DNA of 64,000 bases from Allantophomopsis cytisporea (taxonomy: Eukaryota > Ascomycota > Leotiomycetes > Phacidiales > Phacidiaceae): contig CP103037.1 of NCBI GenBank assembly GCA_024752435.1, forward strand, positions 62,001 through 126,000. The letters are read 5' to 3'. The position numbers and the translations under genes were made by a program. This document shows, in pieces, positions 47,296-60,200 of this stretch; the first letter of the stretch is position 1; every line of letters begins with the position of its first letter. The notes beneath the pieces are model-generated. The model had not been told where the DNA came from, searched no databases, and saw only the letters and a list, made by a program, of their open reading frames with translations.

Positions 47296-48447
47296 TCACG
47301 CCCGCAGAGGCAAAATATGCTGCCCCAAAACATCCCGTCTACAAAGCGGACACTCGGCCTTCTCGCGCACCCAGTCCCAAATACACTCCCAGCAAAAGAC
47401 ATGCCCACACCCAACCACGCTCGGATCCTTCAGCTCCTCAAGACAAAGCGTACACTTCCGTCCCTGCGCCCCAATCCACGCCATCGTCCCCCCATCCTCC
47501 AACCGATACCGAGCCAAGCCCCCTCCCGGCACCTCAGTGTGCGTCGTCCGCCCCACGCGCGCCCGCGACTGCGGCGACGCCCCCGCCCCCGCCCCCGACG
47601 AGAACAGCAGCTCCGTGTTGGACGCGTACGCCGCCGCGTCCAGCGATACCTCTGCGCCGCCGCCCACCACCGCGCTCGTGGCGATGCCCTCGCTGTTCAG
47701 CACGCTTGGTGGATCGGCCTCGACTGCGGTCTCGGCCCCCGCGCTGCTTTGGAGACTGCGTAGGTGCAGCCAGCTCTGCACCGCTATTTGCAGGACTAGC
47801 AGCACGCCTAGCACCTCGTAGCCTGCGCGGTTCGGCGTCGGTGGCGTGCGTGGGAAGATGTATCGGAGCCCTAGGATGCGTTTGGACAGGTGGTAGTACG
47901 TGCCTGTGAAGTAGAAGGCGGTCAGCGTTGCTGCCTGCAGCGGCGACGGCGAGAGGATCGTCGGCAGGTGCGTGAGGATGTAGGACGTCAGGCGCGTGCG
48001 CAGCGTGGGCTTTGCGGCGGTCTTGGGCGGCAGCGTCGATTCGAGGGCGTGGCGCGCTCGAATGCGGATGCTGGGCAGCTGCCGGTTGATGAGGTAGGGC
48101 AGCAGCACGGCGCTGACGATGTAGGCTGCTCGTCGGCCTATGTGTGGTAGGGTTCGCGCCGACGTCGTTTGGATGAGGTCGCAGTATTCTTCGCCGAGTG
48201 TGCGGTTTCCTAGCAGCGTTGTGAGCGAGAGGTAGAGCGTGTCGGCCAGCGCGGACAGCTCGTTTGAGTAGGTGTGTTGGATGCGTGAGCCCAGTGTTGA
48301 TCGGAGGAGTGTCGAGAGGTGTGTGAGGAGTTGGGCGCGGAAGTAGGCATCTTTTTGGTGGGAGCGGATTATGTCTGGGGCGGTTGCGAAGGGATAGGTG
48401 TGAGAGGTGGGCTTTGGAGGAGAGGAGATTTGGTCGGTTGTTGCCAT
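47296..48447 (-). CDS. PEX10: Peroxisome biogenesis factor 10 (RING peroxin)
   Basis: Single exon, 383 residues. The N-terminal Pex2/Pex12-type membrane region starts with YPFATAPDIIRSHQKDAYF and contains hydrophobic segments near 115-140 and 165-235. A variable Ala/Gly/Ser-rich linker follows. A C3HC4 RING sits near the C-terminus (about 330-372, CTLCLEELKDPSVVGCGHVFCWECIWDW to CPLCRR). In the PEX2-PEX10-PEX12 complex of the peroxisomal membrane, the RING ligases ubiquitinate PEX5 for receptor recycling. The coding sequence is much richer in G+C than its neighbours, especially in the linker. It is transcribed head-to-head with the ERD1-like gene. Confidence 0.94.
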   Translation of the reverse strand: MATTDQISSPPKPTSHTYPFATAPDIIRSHQKDAYFRAQLLTHLSTLLRSTLGSRIQHTYSNELSALADTLYLSLTTLLGNRTLGEEYCDLIQTTSARTLPHIGRRAAYIVSAVLLPYLINRQLPSIRIRARHALESTLPPKTAAKPTLRTRLTSYILTHLPTILSPSPLQAATLTAFYFTGTYYHLSKRILGLRYIFPRTPPTPNRAGYEVLGVLLVLQIAVQSWLHLRSLQSSAGAETAVEADPPSVLNSEGIATSAVVGGGAEVSLDAAAYASNTELLFSSGAGAGASPQSRARVGRTTHTEVPGGGLARYRLEDGGTMAWIGAQGRKCTLCLEELKDPSVVGCGHVFCWECIWDWVREKAECPLCRRDVLGQHILPLRA

Positions 48448-48851
48448 TGTTATTGTCGAGAGTTGAACATGTTTGGGTGGGGATTGAAGCTGTTGATAGA
48501 AATGAATTGATAGCTACGGTATCTACTATCTATCTAGGTATCTGGAGCTATCAAGCCATTGAGCTGTTGGTCTGTTACCGAGGCTGATTCAAAGTCACGC
48601 TCCTGGTCACGAGCCGATAAGAGATAAGGCTCAAGGCTGAAGGGTTGTGGCTGAGGCTGACACGTAGCCTCCTTCGTTAGCCTTAGGCATAAGCCACGAA
48701 ATCCCCCCAGACAATTAGAGTTGCCCTGCCTTTCCCTTGTCGTGTACATCTTCATTTCAGTTCATTTCATTTCAGTTCCTCTTTCAGAGCTCATTGTCCT
48801 CAGAACTCCTGCCACTCCTTTTTCTATTTGATCTGTTGGAGGTCGTGGAGT
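48448..48851. promoter_or_regulatory. Bidirectional upstream region PEX10 / ERD1-like
   Basis: 404 bp between divergent start codons. It contains a TTTCAGTTCATTTCATTTCAGTTC stretch near 48755-48777. It must serve as promoter for both genes; no defined site is claimed. Confidence 0.55.
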
Positions 48852-50209
48852 ATGGATGGTGATCCGGCTGTTGAGCCTGAGCTTGACGCATTCAGTCTTA
48901 CGCTTCCATTACCGTATCGAGTCTCTCTGATCATTGTCCTTGGTACGACGCCCTCGAGAACTGCAATTGAGGGAAGCAGTGCTGATGTATGTTTGTAGCT
49001 GTTTGGGCATGGGGTGCGAACCTACAGTATCTACATCTACTAAAAATTGTATGTCCCAATCAGATCGAATCAATTGAGTGACTGCGCATATACTGATGAA
49101 GTACACAGGATGTACCCTCTCTCATCCGCTATCCCTCACGATCCTCCCCTCACCAACCCACTCACCATCTCTCAACCTACCGTTTGGCCTTCATCCTCAC
49201 AGGCACTCTCACCTTTTCTCTCTTTGTCTTCTGGGTCACCACACACCACAATGCGACACTCGTACTGGCCTACGACTGGCTACCGATGACATGCCTTCTA
49301 TTCCTCTGCCTAATCTTCTTCCTCCCCCTCACAACAAGCCGCACAGGCCGTTACCGCTTCCTTACGACTCTGAAGCGCGTCTCAATCGGTGGAATAGCCA
49401 CAGCAGAAAATGGCAAATTCGGAGATATATTGCTGGCTGATGTCCTCACATCCTACGCCAAAGTCCTCGGCGATCTCTTCGTATCAATCTGCATGTTTAT
49501 CTCGCCCTCTGTCTCCGCAACACAACAACCGAACCGAGGCTGCGGAGGTCAATTCATGGTCCCTCTCATAATCGCCATCCCCTCGCTCATCCGTTTCCGC
49601 CAATGCCTGATCGAATACGGACGTGTGCGGGATTCCGTACGGCGCGAAGGACGAATAGGAGCGCAAGGTTGGGGCGGGCAACACCTTGCCAACGCAGCAA
49701 AATATGCCTCCGCCTTCCCAGTCATCATACTATCAGCTCTGCAGCGCAGTCTGAGCCTCAATCACACACATGTCGGCCTCTCAGAAGCAGGTCTTTTCCG
49801 CCTTTGGCTATTTGCGGTGATGTTCAACTCCTGCTACTCCTTCTACTGGGACGTCGCTAAGGATTGGGACCTTACGCTCTTCGCGCCTGCACATATCCGC
49901 AACCCGCGAAATAACGCTTACCCATACGGACTCCGCCCGCGGAGATTCTTCCACGCGCCAGAGATGTACTACGTGGCCATCGGTTTGGACTTCCTGCTGC
50001 GGTGCACATGGAGTTTGAAGCTGTCACCGCATCTAGACCACTTCAATGATCTCGAGGGAGGCATTTTCGTCATGGAGGTCCTCGAAGTCCTCAGGAGATG
50101 GGTATGGATTTTCTTCCGTGTTGAGACGGAGTGGGTGAGGAGTTCGACGCCGGTCATTGGGCAGGATGAGATTTTATTGGCGGATTTTGGAAAGGAGGAT
50201 GATGATTAG
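48852..50209 (+). CDS. ERD1: EXS-domain membrane protein, ERD1 homologue
   Basis: Three exons (48852-48942, 48999-49048, 49109-50209) give 413 residues. Several membrane helices are visible, starting VSLIIVLAVWAWGANLQYL. The EXS domain runs through the C-terminal half (FRQCLIEY, HLANAAKYASAFPVI, and SCYSFYWDVAKDWDL, the most diagnostic stretch). No SPX domain is present, which fits Erd1 rather than Xpr1/Syg1. Yeast Erd1 is a Golgi membrane protein needed for retention and recycling of resident proteins and for phosphate recovery from glycosylation by-products. The two short 5' exons encode the first membrane helix, so a model starting at the large exon loses it. Confidence 0.88.
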
Positions 50210-51030
50210 GAAGATTTAGAGGAGGTTTTGGTCTTGGAGTTTGGTGGGTGGGTTTGTGATAGAGAAAATCTAATGAGATATAAGATTTAGATTCGATACT
50301 TGTGAATTGGATGGCTTGCATTTTGTATATTTGATGTAAATTTAGGTGAAATCGACTTATCATCATCGGTTTCATATTTGAATTAAATGGTGATTAAGTG
50401 TCTTGCTTTCTGAAAATCCGCATAATAAATCCGAATTAGTAGTTATATGATATCTTGGCAATTTAATACTTCCACATCATCCGAATATTTGAATAAAATT
50501 TGAATATCACTTCCAAAATTTGAAGTATTTTTGACATAAAGTTGAATGCAATTTTACACACGGTTTTTTTTTCTTTTTTCTTCACTGGCTATAAATACAG
50601 ACCAGCCATTTCTACTGCTTCTACAACATCGCTCTGTGTCACCGCTTCAGTGCATTCACACTCACTTCTACACGATCATCCTCTTCCACATCCCCTTGCG
50701 TCTATTTCACTCACAAAGCACATCAATCGCAGCAAGCAGCATACAGAAGCCTCACTACAAAAAGCCATATTCATCAATCATTCATAAGAAGAGCATATAT
50801 ACATCCACAATCCTCCCTGCGCAAAAAAACGCAAAGCATATCTATCCCATCACTCCCGCCTCATTGCCCATCCTCAACAATGCCAACCCCACAAAGAAAA
50901 GACAAAGAAAAAAAAGAGAAAAGTCTGGTGCTGGTTTGAGCGCTAAAGAACAGAACAAAACAAAAGTCAGCAAAAAAAACCAAATCCACAAAAAATCCCA
51001 TTTCGCTGAATTCCCCCCTTCCCAAAAGAA

Positions 51031-51061
<31 letters not shown>

Positions 51062-51485
51062 GGATGGATTTGGAAACTCTTCTCCCCCCCCCCACTTCCA
51101 AAACAAAACGCCCACGCCCCGAGAATATTTCTTTCTTTGCAAAAGTGTAGTGCAGTGCAGTGTTCGTAAAAAAGATTTCCCTTCCCCCATCAAACTCCCT
51201 CGCAAGATACACAATCGTCCATCAAAACCCACGATCCCAGAAACCGAGGTAATGCATGTTCTGCAAAATGCAAAGTACAAAAGCCGCAAATTGCAAAATG
51301 CAGGTGGTGTAGAAAGTTGGAATTGAAGAAAGTCGAAGAAAGTCGAAGTTCGAAAATCTTTTAAGAAGCGCATCTTCTAACAAATGAAAAAAAAGGGTCG
51401 AGTCTTGTCGAGGGTCGGGTATAAACATGCCATCTACAATCGATATCCCCCTGTATGTCGGGTCACACATCCGCAAAGTCGTTCT
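50210..51485. other. Convergent spacer ERD1-like / RhoGEF
   Basis: About 1.3 kb between two 3' ends. It is AT-rich to about 50550, then C/A-rich with A tracts and an AAG microsatellite (51029-51060). No supported gene; open frames here are repeat-driven. Confidence 0.55.
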
Positions 51486-54400
51486 TCAATCACCAGCCAA
51501 CCTGGCGAAATGCTTACTCCAAATCCATCCCACCCTCGCATTTGGATCATCTTGGTTCTTCGCGAGCCAGAGTTCACCCTTCTCACCAATGACATCAAAA
51601 ATCTCTCCAGCAGCGTATGTTAGATAAACATAACCACCTTCGTACTTTGCCTCGTCGATATTGAATTCGAACAGCGAGGCAGCGAGATATAAGACAGGCG
51701 TATTGGCGATCCAATCACGGTCACGCGAAGACGCGCGGGAGGAGCGCATGGAGTCGTGTGCGTTGTTGTTGTCCTCCATCGGTAACGCAGAGTGGAAAAT
51801 GCCAGAGAATGGCCGTCCATAAGATGCCGGCGTGTCGAAGTTGTTCGAATCAACGGACGCACGTGGATAGCCCGCGTCGGTGGAGCGGTTGCTACGTGGC
51901 CGCTCGCGAGGCTGCGTTGTATAATCCCGGTCAGTGGATCCATCGTTGGAAGAATCAGTGCGGACGTGGTGCGGTTTCAGGGCCTTGAGCTCGAGATCCG
52001 ACATAGCCATAATGCTGGAAAGAGGAGGTAGGGTGAACACTCCACTGTCCGTGGTGGTAGTCGAAGGATTGGGCGAACCCTCACTTTGCTGTGAAAATCC
52101 TCTGGCACGGCTGCTGCTGCTGATCGTAGTATTGCGGCTCTTGGTGGAAGTTTCATCTTCTCTGGAACTGGTTTTGGAGAGGTCGGTATGGACGCAGTTA
52201 CCACGTGTGGCGTGGAATTCGCAGCTGGTAAGGCACAACTCCTTGAGTCGAGCGTCATAGTATTTGTTATCGCGGTTGAAGGATTCGAGAACATCCGAGA
52301 CATAATCTGCAATAGGTGGAAGTTGGTTCAGAGGAGGCAAGTCCATGGAATCGAGTATCTTGTCCTTCCAAAGTTTCTGCCATACTTGTTGAATGCCAAT
52401 GAAATTGCTCATACACATTTGACCAAGACTTCCTGTCAAGGTCGAAAGTTTCGGGAGTTCCATCTTGAGTATCTCATTCATAGCGGTGTACTGGTCAACG
52501 TACTCGGCGAGCTTTTGGTCGATTTTCTTGTTTGAAGACTTGAGACTCTCTGCCTTTTCAAAATCAAGGCGGCGAACAGCTCTCTTCTTCATAAGAGCAC
52601 TGGGTGCTTCGTACATGCGGATAATCTGTTCAAATGGTTCGATAACTTGAACTTTGACGCACATGAGCTGAAACAGTTAGTAAGCATTTTATTGCCAGTA
52701 CGATCAACTTACATGAAATTCCATCGCAGTGGTCCCCATATTGCGCATCCCCAAATTGAACTGGATCCATTTGGACTCGATCTCCGCATAGTGTGAACCT
52801 GCATTGGAACGCATGACGAGTTCCATGGCAGACAAAAGCCGCAAAAACGTTTGTGCCCAAGCTTCGACCTGACGAGTATAGAATTCCACATCGCGTAGCA
52901 CGACTTGAAGTCGTAAATAGTCATCTTGGAATCTCTCATGGTGCTTCACAAAAACAGGATCTTCAGGCATTCTATCCTTGTCAGATTTATCGCGGCGCAA
53001 AATCTTACTGATTCCGGTCTTCACCTCGGACTCCTTTCTCTTGCGCCCATTGACGATCTTTCCAACAGTTTGAACTCGCCGCTTCAGCTCATCGACGTAA
53101 CCCAGAATCTCGCCAGCCTCGCGCATAGAAGTTTGCAAATCCAAAAGATCAGGGTGATCTTCTGGGGTTTGTTTGATAATCGTGCCGATCAGGAGTGGGT
53201 AACGTGCAATACGCTGTACTGGCTTCACGAGCAGGGCATCCAAACTCCAAGCATTAGTTAAATCCTTGGCAGCCAAACCACACTGCTCCAACCAAACCTG
53301 AACCGCTGCATCTCCCTGGCTAACCTGCAACCGGGTACTCGCAAGTTCGCTGTTCTTGAGGAATTCGGCGTATACATCTTGCATCTCCTTGACGTGAGCG
53401 AGAAAGGTTGCGCCGACTGTTGTTCTTCGGTCTTTCTCCTCGTCATTCTCCTCAACCAATGTATCCGCTGTCGAATTCCTGTCGTTGGTGGTTTCCTCGT
53501 CAAGTTGAATACTTTGCAACGTCTTTGCTTTAGTCCTTGACTTTGGTTGTTTCACATAGATGGAAGATGCTGCAGCCCTAAGGGCGGCCACAAATGCTGT
53601 TGTAAATGAGACAATCTGATCAATGTTTCGAAAGATCGCCTTGATGTCAGCATATTCAAGGCTTGGGCATGCTTCTGCTGTTCCCTTGTAGATCTCTTCA
53701 ACCACGTGCATATCTTTGAGGTAGAGTGCCTCGGTATCAATCCACTCCTTAATAACGCAATATCGCTGGAAAAGACGATGCCGAACCTTATCTCCCGAAA
53801 CCTTCTGTTCTTGAGATACGGGGCTATCTATCTTGTCTGCAGTTGCTGACTCTGAGCCCGATCTCTCCATTTCGCCGAATCCTTGTGTGCTTGATCGCGC
53901 AGTTAGCGATGATCCATGAGGCGTGTAAATATCGTCACTGGCTCGGCGAAATTCGATTGGCCGGTCAATGCTGATTTGGCTTTCGCGATGAACACTCGTG
54001 TTACGACTGATACTGGCTGTAACATCACTAAGGTGAGGTGATCGCTGACCCCATACCTCGTCTGGCAGAACAGGTAGAGGTGGTGGTGAGTGATCCGGGA
54101 GAGGAGGAATAGTGATAGTTTTTGGACCAGCCGTGTGAGGAGATGGGTGCAATGGAAGTGAAACGCCACTGAGTCCGAGACCGTCAACACTGCTAGACCG
54201 TGGAGTTCGTTTGATGGGCGAAGTTGGGCCCTTTCTTGGTGAAGGTTGTGGGCTGTAGCCCGGAAATTTGGGAGGAACAGGTGGACCTAATGGCTCGAGA
54301 GGTTCCTTTGGTGGTGGGGGTGGTGGAGTTTGCTCGATTGGTGACACACCACCGTCTGAACCATCAAGGGAGAACTCAGTCGCAACAGAATCTCGATTCA

Positions 54401-57254
54401 CGTGAGAAGGAGGAGGGACGCCTTTTAGTTTTGGAAGGGATTTGTTGGTCTTGGAACCGGATAAACGAAATGTGCGTGAAGTCGATTCAGAAGAAGAATC
54501 AGAAGTGGATTTTGTTACTCTCGAAGCGGACCAGGCACGAGTCGGTCGTGTCACTGAATCGGTGGATGCGTTGGAAGTCGTTTTTGATAATGCAGCGGAT
54601 CTTGCACTGAATGACTGCGTAGAAGAGATACGCTTGTGAACTGGCGAACGATAAAAGTCTTCGGCAGCAGGTTCTGGATGTTGTTCCTCAGCGATGCCAT
54701 AAAGCGAAGGTGTTTGTTCTGTATCTGTAGAATTATTTGTTTTCGAACTGAGATTTGGTGATTCCCGTGCCTCTGACAGTGCCTCTCCTCCCTCAGAGAG
54801 TTGTGGGGTTCCCGGGGTGGAGTGGCCATCCGCAAGGCTAGCGGCCGAACTGGGTGCGAGCGCAATCGGTATCGAGCCAAGGCCGTTCACGACCTCGCCA
54901 TCTGCAGATAACGTAGCACCTGACCTCGAAGGCTGAGACGCATTACTACCTGCAGAAACAGCAGAACCAGTTTTGGTTCTGATGGATTGCGAGGGCTTCT
55001 TCAATAATTGAGGAGCTTCAGTCTGTGGTTCAGCATCGATATCCGTCGTCGCTGATATCGCTGACTGAGGAATTTCATCCTCGGATGGAGCTGGGAAGGC
55101 CCCTGGAGTGCCTGTCATACCCGTTTGAGTAGCAGTGCGCGATGTGTTGATACTCAAGTTTGGAGTATGAGTACCAACAGCATTCTTCGTCGCACTCTCA
55201 CCCTTGTTCGTACTCTCGTGATCATTCGCATTGGCATTCGCACTGAGAGCTGCTGCTGTTCCAGACGGCCCTTCATCAGTGACAGTATCGAGCCTTGCCT
55301 GTGCAGCCTTCTCAGCTTTCTCCGTCTGTCGACGTAGTTCTCTCTTCTCAGCGTCAGAAATAGTTTTTGAGACTGCTTTTTGAATTCGGGCTCGACGGGC
55401 AGCAAAATCTACATGACCATCCGGCGCCTTTTTAGTGCTGCGTAGTTCATTACTGCTACCGGCGCGGGTAATTCGTGCACCAGTGGTATGATGTGGTGCG
55501 CCTGGTTTCTCGGGAATCATTCGCTCTGCAGCCTTAACCCGGGAACTAGCCGTACTGGATGTTAATGGCTGTCTCGGCCGAGAACTTCTTAATGTTGGAG
55601 ATTTCTTGGGTTCTGGAATATTTATATACGCATTTAATGTAGATGCTGGTGCAGGGCTCTTGCTCGTGTTTCTACCTTTTGTACTTCTACCTTGTCGTGA
55701 TCGAGATCTGCCTACTGGTGTCGGAGCACGCGATGAAGTTGAAGTGGCAGATGCTCGGCGCTCAACTGGTGAAATCCCGTTTGATGGCGAAGGTGGCCGC
55801 GTTGATGCTGCACTTGATGAAGTCGACGGAGAATTCAATTTGGCAGCAGGTCTACCCAATGGAATCCGAGACGTCGTTGATGACTTCGCTGGATTCGCAG
55901 GGCTCGATTTAGTGGTTGAAACAACAGGTCGAGGCTTTTTGAGGCGACTCGTAGGCGTAGACGCCGTGGAGGCATTGCTGGCGTTACTCGCATGCCTGGA
56001 GACTGGTGTAGACTTGACACCGGTAAAATCACTGCGAGATCTGTTATGCATCCGCAGCGCCTCTATACTGCGCTTCGCCTCCGTCTTCACAGGTAATGTG
56101 TTGCTCTTCGTTAAGCCTGTAAATGATACAGTCGCTGTATCGGTCTCCACTGGAGCATCCGCCTTTGCTGTCCATAGCGGAGGATGTAACTCCGAGTCTG
56201 AAGTACTTCTAACATGGGATGTATTGATTCCAAATCCTACACCTTCTGGCGATGTGACTTCCCCAAAGAGCGGTTTTTTTGTTGTAGTTTTGGGAGAGAT
56301 AGGGACCCTCGAAGTTTTCGGGATCGATGATGTATTCGAAGGTCTCGAAGAAGCCTGCGGTGTCTTCGAAGAGGGCTGAGGGAGTTTCGGGGATGACAAG
56401 CTTTGCGGCGACTTAATACTGGTAGTTGACTGAGCAGTTGGTAGTTTCGTTGTAACATTCATTCGAGATCGGTCAGGACGAGCTTGACTCGACAGGTTGT
56501 TTGCAGACTGCGCATCTTCTGTCGCGAACTTGCTCCTCTGCGTCGATCGTGTTGTAGTGGGTGATCTGGGTCGAGTCGTAGTTCTCGTCGCCGCACCGGC
56601 CCTCCCTGATAAAGCGGGCGGAGTCTCAGAGACTCCCGTCCTCGCGGCCAGATAACTTGCCCTCGAAGCCGTGCCCGTCTTCGGCGTCGTACCCGTCTTG
56701 ACAGGAATCTTTCTCGTAGGTGTGGCACTTCCACCCTGGTCGAAGCGCTTGGTAAGATCTTTCACACTTGGTTTCGAGCCTGCACTCAATGACGTTGTAG
56801 ATTTCGGGCCGGCTCTGTCTGCCACGGGAGCCGATACCGATCGATTTGTGTTCGTGGGCTTGAGACCGCTTCGACTTGCGGCGAGGGAAGGATATTTCGG
56901 CGTCGTGCCATTGCCATTCGACCGAAGGGATGACTGTGATGGGCGTGGAATAGTAGCATTGGTGGTCGTGGAAGCCATTGCGACTTTCTTTACGGGGCTC
57001 GTCGGTTGGGATGCTGGTGTGAAGTTCCTGTAGAAGCCATCCGGGCTGTCATTTCCGTTGACGTTGATATTCGAGTTGGTCTCTGTGGCAAGTAGATTGC
57101 TAGTAGTCAGGAGTGGGAGTTTGGGGGGCACTCTTGGTGATAATGGTTCATTGATACTGTGCGAGTGTGATTGATGTTCATCGTTGTAGCTGTTGGACTG
57201 ATCTACAGACGCATCGATGCCCGCCTCCATAATGCCTGCACATCTGCTGGGCAC
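51486..57254 (-). CDS. Rho/Cdc42-type GEF with DH-BAR-SH3 architecture (Tuba/Gef1-like)
   Basis: Two exons (57254-52713, 52667-51486) give 1907 residues. The first 1130 or so are disordered, rich in Ser, Thr, Pro and Lys, with proline runs (TPPPPPPKEP near 975) that could bind SH3 domains. A DH domain follows (about 1150-1400: RYCVIKEWIDTEALYLKDM, then LVKPVQRIARYPLLIGTII, the most conserved helix). Next is a BAR-like helical region (about 1420-1720, spanning the intron). The C-terminus has an SH3-like domain (LYLAASLFEFN to GWIWSKHF). DH plus BAR is the layout of animal Tuba/DNMBP and fission-yeast Gef1, which activate Cdc42 at membranes. A start at 57230 (MEAGIDASVDQ) is equally possible. 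Confidence 0.88.
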
Positions 57255-60200
57255 TGCACCAACACAGCAACGTCAGGGCGTGGCAATGTAGCTTTTTCGG
57301 AGTGAGTGAGTGTGTATGGGTTGAGTTGGATGGGTAATTTGGCAGTCTGGGTGGTATTCTGATAGCTTGCTCCTCTCTCTACGGCTTTGGACGACTTGTT
57401 CTGCGTCGTTGCGGGCCCCTGGTAGTGTGCTCCGACTGGTCAGGACGGGGGTTGTTGATTGGTGTTGAGAACTGGGAGTTCTTGCGGCGGCGCCAGCACA
57501 CTTCGCAGCTTTTCAGGATCAGCACATTGATCACTCTGTGGTGAAGCTTCACCCCTTGGGTTTAACCGCCAAAAAGAATGGGAAATGGTCGGTCTGGCAA
57601 AGCGGTCGCCAAAGTAGTGTGGATTGGGCGCCGGCGGTGAAGTTGATTGCGGAGGTGGGATTTTCTTTTGTTTTCTTTTTTTGATATCTCAGCAGAGACT
57701 TTTTGGATATGATCAACAGTGTTATGAAGTTGGGATGGATTTATGTTTGTCTGAGTGTAGTGATAGCGGGTAGCGAAAGCTTGTGGAATGAGAGTAGGGG
57801 ACTTTAGCTTCCCTTTGGGGGTGTGGGTTGAATTATAGGAATTGCGTCAGCAATTGAGATGATTGAGTGGAATTGCATGCAAATGAATGAATGAGTGATG
57901 GATGATGATACACCAAATGCGAAGACGAAGTCTACTGTGTATCGTTTTCTCGTTCGCTTGTTACTTTGTGCAATGATGAATGGCTATGCGATTTCCCCGT
58001 CAATGCGATTGACCACGAGAGACAAGAAGGAGTGTGAGATATCTAGAATGGCAGTTGAAAGTTCCGAAGGGTAATTGGTAGGAAAGTACGAAAGTAGCGA
58101 AAGTAAAGATGGGAATAAGATGAGATCGAATCAACGGAAGAGAATTATTGATGCATGAAGAGACAATGAGCGAGTGAATGAAGGAGTGAATGATTGAGTG
58201 AGGAATGAGCGAATGGTTGAACGGATGAAGGGGGGGGGGTTTATTGTTATGTATTATTATTGAGGGGATCGCGGGAGTGAATGGTTGAGCGAACAAGATG
58301 AATGAATAATAATAATCAAGTCAAGGGCTCAAATTGAGCTGAGTTGAGGTTTTGAATGGAGAGATCTTGAGTTCGTGATGTATGAAGTTAATCTCAAGAT
58401 GCGAGAGTGAAGGTGATGGCGTGTGATTGTACTGTACACATACGATAGTATGGTGGTACGTACTGTAGGTATGATGAACGGTACCTTACCTTACTATTGT
58501 CCGTGGCGTAGGGGCATGGAAGCACAGCTGTCGATAGAGTGAGTCTGTGTTCCCTCGGTCCCTAAGTTCCCTACCTATTAGAGTGTGCAAACAGACTGCG
58601 GCGTCGTCGGTAGAGCTCGGTCGAGGGGACCTGAAGCTAGAAAGTCTTGGTAATGGCTTTCAGTACCAGTGCCAGTACCAGTACCAGTTCCAGTACAAGT
58701 GTAGGAGTGCCCGTAGGAATACCAGTAGGAATCCCCAGTCTTTCCTTGGCTCTTGTGTACAAATACCATGTGCTTGTGTATTGTATTGTGTTGGCTTGTA
58801 TTGTTGTCTTGTAGAGATACCGACTGGCATGGGGCGTTCTATGGCCATGGGTAAGTGCAAGTATTCCATGAATACGGAGCACAATGAACTGTACTACGTA
58901 TCCAACTATCATTAGCCCATACTAGCAATCGCCTGGGATCGTAATCAAACTTTCTGAAGAGAAAAAACGCCCCGAATACGTATTCAAATAATCATCCCTG
59001 TTTTGTGGCCCTGGCTTAAGATGGCTGGTGATAGACACTGACGGATAGAGCGAACTATGGCGAGGATACCTGGTAGATTCGCTGTATTGCGTTGCTGATT
59101 ACCAGGCCTCCGTTCACACTCTATTTACCCAGGTAAATCTCTCTTTCGCCCTTATCATTATGATGAATAAGTCGTGTTTCGTCTTTCTCACTCATGAATA
59201 CCTGCAGCACCCTCGCAATGATGAAATTGCTGTGGCTGGTACTACCTTACCTTTGCCGTACATGTATGTATGTATGTATGTATGTATGTATGTATGCATG
59301 TATGTACTTTGCTGCAGCCCCTTCAACCATCAGCTATCTCAAGGCAATGTAGGGTAATATAATCAAGCGTCAATCCTCCAGTACCGGTGCATGCAATACA
59401 GATTTGACGTATAGCGGACCGCGGACCGCGTACAATGTACAGCGTACAGCGTAGTACAGTACATACTTTATGTTGTCTAGTATGGTGATATCGTCTTCAT
59501 GACTTGGTGAATACCTTAGGTAAACAGGTACGTAGGGCATACCAACTGGTGAACAGAGAGACGTGGGGTTCTCGAGAACAGGACCCCTAGTGATTCCGTT
59601 ATTATTAAGTCCAAGTGTCATTGCAAGTTCAAGTCCATCAGCTTGAAGCCAAGTGTACATAGTAGGTACATAGGGAGGATGAATGTAGAGTGAGTTTTCC
59701 TATTCATTACTCGTTAGTCCGTGTCTATTGATCAACTTTCGTCTGATCAAGCCAGCGCATCGTACACCAGTACATACCCTAGCACTCCACCGAGAAAATC
59801 AACGAGGACAGTGCGTACACCCAGGACACCAGCCGACTCTTTCTTCAACGTCCTCCATCTCCAATGTACACCAAAAGAATGATAAAAAGGAAATAAAAGA
59901 TGTAATAAAAAGGGAAAAGGACAGAATAAAATCAATTCAAATAGAATAAGTAACATTTAAAAATTGTGAGCCTCAGTCATCAAGATAAGCATCGCACAAA
60001 TGAATATAGATCCAATAGCTCCACGCCAAGCCCGCGCATCTCAGCCTAACACTCCGTGCTGGAGCGTCCCTTCCCGCTTATCTCGACTTAGTCTAGCTCG
60101 CTAATCGCACACTGCCACTCTATTTTTCCCGGCGTTGGCGCCTGAAAAAACAGTGCAGCACGAAGAATCGGGCATTTCATCTTTGGCTTCTGACTCATTC

